Of a DNA stretch of 64,000 nt, positions 61,592-64,000 are shown in pieces (positions within the stretch are counted from its first letter, which is position 1; every line of letters begins with the position of its first letter). Both the position numbers and the translations under genes were made by a program. The stretch covers positions 372,001 to 436,000 of the forward strand of contig NZ_JOBH01000006.1 of the NCBI RefSeq assembly GCF_000717745.1. Direction: 5' to 3'. The notes beneath the pieces are model-generated. The model did no database searches, was not told the DNA's origin, and was given only the letters and a program-made list of their open reading frames with translations. Source of the stretch: Streptomyces violens (GTDB lineage: Bacteria > Actinomycetota > Actinomycetes > Streptomycetales > Streptomycetaceae).

Positions 61592-61689
61592 CATGCACCG
61601 CGGTGGGCCGACCGGGACGGCCGGCAAACAGATGACCACGACCGCGCCGCTCCGGACAGCGGCGCGCGGCACCGTGACAGCGGTGCATG
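61592..61689 (+). promoter_or_regulatory. Intercistronic nested hairpins before the NRPS gene
   Basis: CATGCACCGC (61592-61601) pairs perfectly with GCGGTGCATG (61680-61689), whose last base begins the GGAGGGGGA ribosome site. Inside it, CGCGCCGCT (61643-61651) pairs with AGCGGCGCG (61658-61666). Folding could influence NRPS translation relative to the upstream gene. Confidence 0.45.
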
Positions 61690-61704
61690 GAGGGGGAAGA
61701 TCCC

Positions 61705-64000
61705 ATGGCAAAGCCGGCTGAGAGCGGTCGGGAATTCTGGCGGGGTGTACTCGTGGGAGGCGGCGCCACCGCGCTCCCGCGGTGGACCCGGCATCCAGTA
61801 CCGGGCGTCGCCGAACAAGTGGCGAGCGTCCCGGCCGAGGTGGTCACGGCGGTACGCCGGCTGGCGGAGGAGCTGGCGGTGCCGTTCGACTCCCTTCTGC
61901 TGGCCGCGCACGCCAAGGTGCTCGCGGCACTGGCGGGCGAGCGGGACGTGGTGACCGGACATGTCGCAGTACGGGACGGTCGGCCGCTGCCCTGCCCGCT
62001 GACGACGGGCGCTGCCACCTGGCGGGCGCTGGTGCACGACGTGGACCGCGCCGTTTCGCGGCTTCTGACGCACCGTGAGTTCCCGGTCGAGGACCTCCGG
62101 CGCGAACTGGGCGTCACAGGGCCGGAGTTCGAGGCAGTGTGGGACCCTACAGGCGGCGAGGGCGACCCGACCGGCGACACCGTGCTGCGGATGGGCGTCT
62201 TGGCACGCGGCGAGGAACTGGTACTGCGGCTGCGGTACCGCACCGAGGCGCTGGACGCGGCGTGCGTGGACCGGATCGCCGGCTACCACCGCCGCGCACT
62301 GGCGCTGCTGGCCGCCGGGCCCGACGCCGACCACACACGGCAGAGCCTGCTGTCCGCCGGCGAACTCCGCCACCAGCTCGAAGAGCTGGCCGGACCGCAG
62401 CGCGAGCTGCCCGACGCCCGCTTCCACGAGCTGTTCGAGCAACGCGTACGCGCCCACCCGGACGCCGTCGCCGCCGTACAGGGCACCCGGCAGTGGACGT
62501 ACCGGGAGCTCAACGCCCGCGCCAATCGGCTGGGCCGCGCCCTGCTGGCCAGGGGCCTGCGCCGGGAAGGCACCGTCGCCGTGGTGACCGAACGCAACCT
62601 GGACTGGATGGCCGCCGTGCTGGCGGTCTTCAAGGCCGGCGGTGTGTATCTGCCCATCGAGCCGCACTTCCCGGCCGACCGCATCGCCACCACGCTCTCC
62701 CGTGCGGAGTGCGGCCTCGTGCTGACCGAACCCGGCAGCACCGACACCCTGGACGAGGCGCTGGCCGCCGTGCCCGGCGCCCGCAAGCTCCTCATCGGCA
62801 CCGCGTACGAGGAGGGACACACCGAGGACGACCTCGGGATCGTCATCGAGCCGGACCAGCTCGCGTACATCTACTTCACCTCCGGCTCCACCGGCGAGCC
62901 CAAGGGCGCGATGTGCGAACACGCCGGGATGCTCAACCATCTCTACGCCAAGATCGAGGACCTGGGCATCGGCGAGGGACAGGTGGTCGCCCAGACCGCA
63001 CCCCAGTGCTTCGACATCTCGCTGTGGCAGCTCGTCTCCGCACTGCTGGTCGGCGGCCGGACGCTGCTGGTCGGACAGGACGCCGTACTGGACGTCCAGC
63101 GGTTCGTCGACACCGTCGTCGAGGGCCGGGCCGGCGTGGTCCAGGTCGTCCCGTCCTACCTCGAAGTCGTGCTGTCCGCGCTGGAGGCGGCTCCTCGCGA
63201 ACTGCCCGACCTGCACTGTGTGTCCGTCACCGGCGAAGCCCTGAAGAAGGAGCTGGCCCAGCGGTTCTTCACGGTCCTGCCGGGCCTGAAGCTGGTCAAC
63301 GCCTACGGCCTCACCGAGACTTCGGACGACACCAACCATGAGGTGATGCACCGCGCGCCCGAGGGCGACCGGGTACCGCTCGGCCCCGCCGTGCGCAATG
63401 TGCACGTCCACGTCGTCGACGACCACCTCGCCCCGGTACCGCTCGGTGCCCCCGGCGAGATCGTCTTCTCCGGCGTCTGCGTCGGCCGCGGCTACGTCAA
63501 CGACCCGGAGCGGACCCGGCAGGCGTTCCTGCCCGACCCGCACCGGCCCGGCGCCCGGCTGTACCGCAGCGGGGACCGGGGCCGCTGGCAGGCGGAGGGC
63601 AAGCTGGAGTTCCTCGGCCGCCGGGACACCCAGGTCAAGATCCGCGGCTTCCGCATCGAGATCGGCGAGATCGAGAACGCACTGCTGCGGATGGCCGGGG
63701 TGCGGGACGGCGCCGTGGTCGTCGCCGAGCGCGCCGACCGCAGCAAGCACCTGATCGCCTTCTACTCCGGACGCGAACTGGAGGTCACCACACTGCGCCA
63801 GGGGCTGGGGGAGTCGCTGCCCGGCTACATGGTGCCCACCGCCTTCCACCACCTGGACAGCCTGCCGCTGACCGCCAACAGCAAGATCGACCGCAAGGCG
63901 CTCACCGCGCTGGCCGGCCGGCTGGGGATGGCCGAGGAGGACTACCACGCGCCGCGCACCGCCACCGAACGGCGGCTGGCCGCCGCCTGGTCCACCGTGC
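61705..64000 (+). CDS. NRPS: C-terminal half of a condensation domain, then adenylation domain (3' end outside window)
   Basis: The frame is open to the window edge, 765 codons. Residues 1-225 resemble the C-terminal half of a condensation domain, lacking the HHxxxDG half. The adenylation domain runs from about 240 to 745: A3 TSGSTGEPKG (392-401), A4 CFDISLW (Asp437), A5 NAYGLTE (532-538), A7 LYRSGDRGRW, A8 RGFRIEIGEIE, A10 LPLTANSKIDRKAL. A carrier domain seems to begin at the edge. By hand alignment to GrsA the specificity residues read D-I-W-Q-S-T-A-D-D; the paired aspartates hint at an amine side chain, a weak inference. GGAGGGGGA precedes the ATG. Confidence 0.85.
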   Translation, partial: MAKPAESGREFWRGVLVGGGATALPRWTRHPVPGVAEQVASVPAEVVTAVRRLAEELAVPFDSLLLAAHAKVLAALAGERDVVTGHVAVRDGRPLPCPLTTGAATWRALVHDVDRAVSRLLTHREFPVEDLRRELGVTGPEFEAVWDPTGGEGDPTGDTVLRMGVLARGEELVLRLRYRTEALDAACVDRIAGYHRRALALLAAGPDADHTRQSLLSAGELRHQLEELAGPQRELPDARFHELFEQRVRAHPDAVAAVQGTRQWTYRELNARANRLGRALLARGLRREGTVAVVTERNLDWMAAVLAVFKAGGVYLPIEPHFPADRIATTLSRAECGLVLTEPGSTDTLDEALAAVPGARKLLIGTAYEEGHTEDDLGIVIEPDQLAYIYFTSGSTGEPKGAMCEHAGMLNHLYAKIEDLGIGEGQVVAQTAPQCFDISLWQLVSALLVGGRTLLVGQDAVLDVQRFVDTVVEGRAGVVQVVPSYLEVVLSALEAAPRELPDLHCVSVTGEALKKELAQRFFTVLPGLKLVNAYGLTETSDDTNHEVMHRAPEGDRVPLGPAVRNVHVHVVDDHLAPVPLGAPGEIVFSGVCVGRGYVNDPERTRQAFLPDPHRPGARLYRSGDRGRWQAEGKLEFLGRRDTQVKIRGFRIEIGEIENALLRMAGVRDGAVVVAERADRSKHLIAFYSGRELEVTTLRQGLGESLPGYMVPTAFHHLDSLPLTANSKIDRKALTALAGRLGMAEEDYHAPRTATERRLAAAWSTV

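Noticed and set aside
59404..63948. 1514-residue open frame on the minus strand opposite the synthetase genes
   Set aside because: It is the antisense shadow of two genes with recognisable domains. Its translation is low-complexity Gly/Val/Arg/Ala with no domain.
1..64000. tRNA, rRNA, CRISPR arrays, insertion sequences or integrase genes
   Set aside because: I looked for cloverleaf arms, regularly spaced direct repeats, transposase/integrase motifs and flanking inverted repeats, and found none I could support.

Overview
The window looks like chromosomal DNA from a Streptomyces or close relative. It is very GC-rich with strong third-position G/C bias, uses GTG and TTG starts freely, and has AGGAGG-type ribosome sites. 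It carries many small secreted proteins, many one-component regulators (TetR, LysR, MarR, AraC, WYL, LacI, Lrp) and typical actinobacterial families (DUF3140, DUF3224, DUF6328-like, DDN-type flavin proteins, bL37). I see no insertion sequence, tRNA, rRNA or CRISPR array. All calls come from reading the sequence; no database was searched.

Layout. 0-9 kb: small hydrophilic proteins, a CoA-binding protein, a cold-shock protein with a textbook terminator, a TetR/P450 pair, YigZ, a coupled pair encoding a Pro-rich peptide and a membrane protein, a two-domain VOC protein, a fold-type I PLP decarboxylase-like enzyme and a heptad-repeat protein. 9-16 kb: an Lrp regulator divergent from a fused indolepyruvate ferredoxin oxidoreductase and an acyl-CoA dehydrogenase (probably aryl-pyruvate catabolism), then a GNAT and a GlcD-like oxidase. 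16-20.5 kb: sbcD-sbcC. 20.5-31 kb: regulators, two CatB/Vat-type acetyltransferases, three SDRs, a DUF885 protein, an amino-acid permease, and a MarR regulator with a palindromic operator. 31-35.7 kb: small secreted proteins around a vdcBCD-type non-oxidative hydroxyarylic acid decarboxylase operon with a divergent AraC regulator. 35.7-39.3 kb: FAD monooxygenase/TetR and WYL/DUF3224 divergent pairs, each with clear inverted-repeat operators. 39.3-41.6 kb: secreted proteins, a 25-codon bL37 gene, and a secreted TNT-type NAD glycohydrolase with a small downstream gene that may encode immunity.

41.6-47.5 kb is a cellobiose/beta-glucoside uptake module: LacI regulator, two CebR-like boxes forming one large hairpin, binding protein, two permeases and a GH1 beta-glucosidase. 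47.5-54.2 kb is the most unusual block. Five minus-strand genes read as an exopolysaccharide pathway: a short nucleotide-sugar dehydrogenase, a processive GT2 synthase, a membrane-anchored beta-helix protein, a secreted beta-helix protein with the DPHD catalytic motif of alginate C5-epimerases, and a PL14-like lyase lipoprotein. Together they suggest a Gram-positive alginate-like (or glucuronan-like) polymer system.

54.2-64 kb: long gene-free stretches flank a TTC38/StaR-like TPR protein and an epoxide-hydrolase-like enzyme. The start of a peptide-synthetase locus follows. One protein combines a carrier domain, membrane segments and left-handed beta-helix domains, like the C-terminal two-thirds of poly-lysine synthetase (Pls). 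It is followed by an NRPS gene with a half condensation domain and an adenylation domain, which runs off the end of the window.
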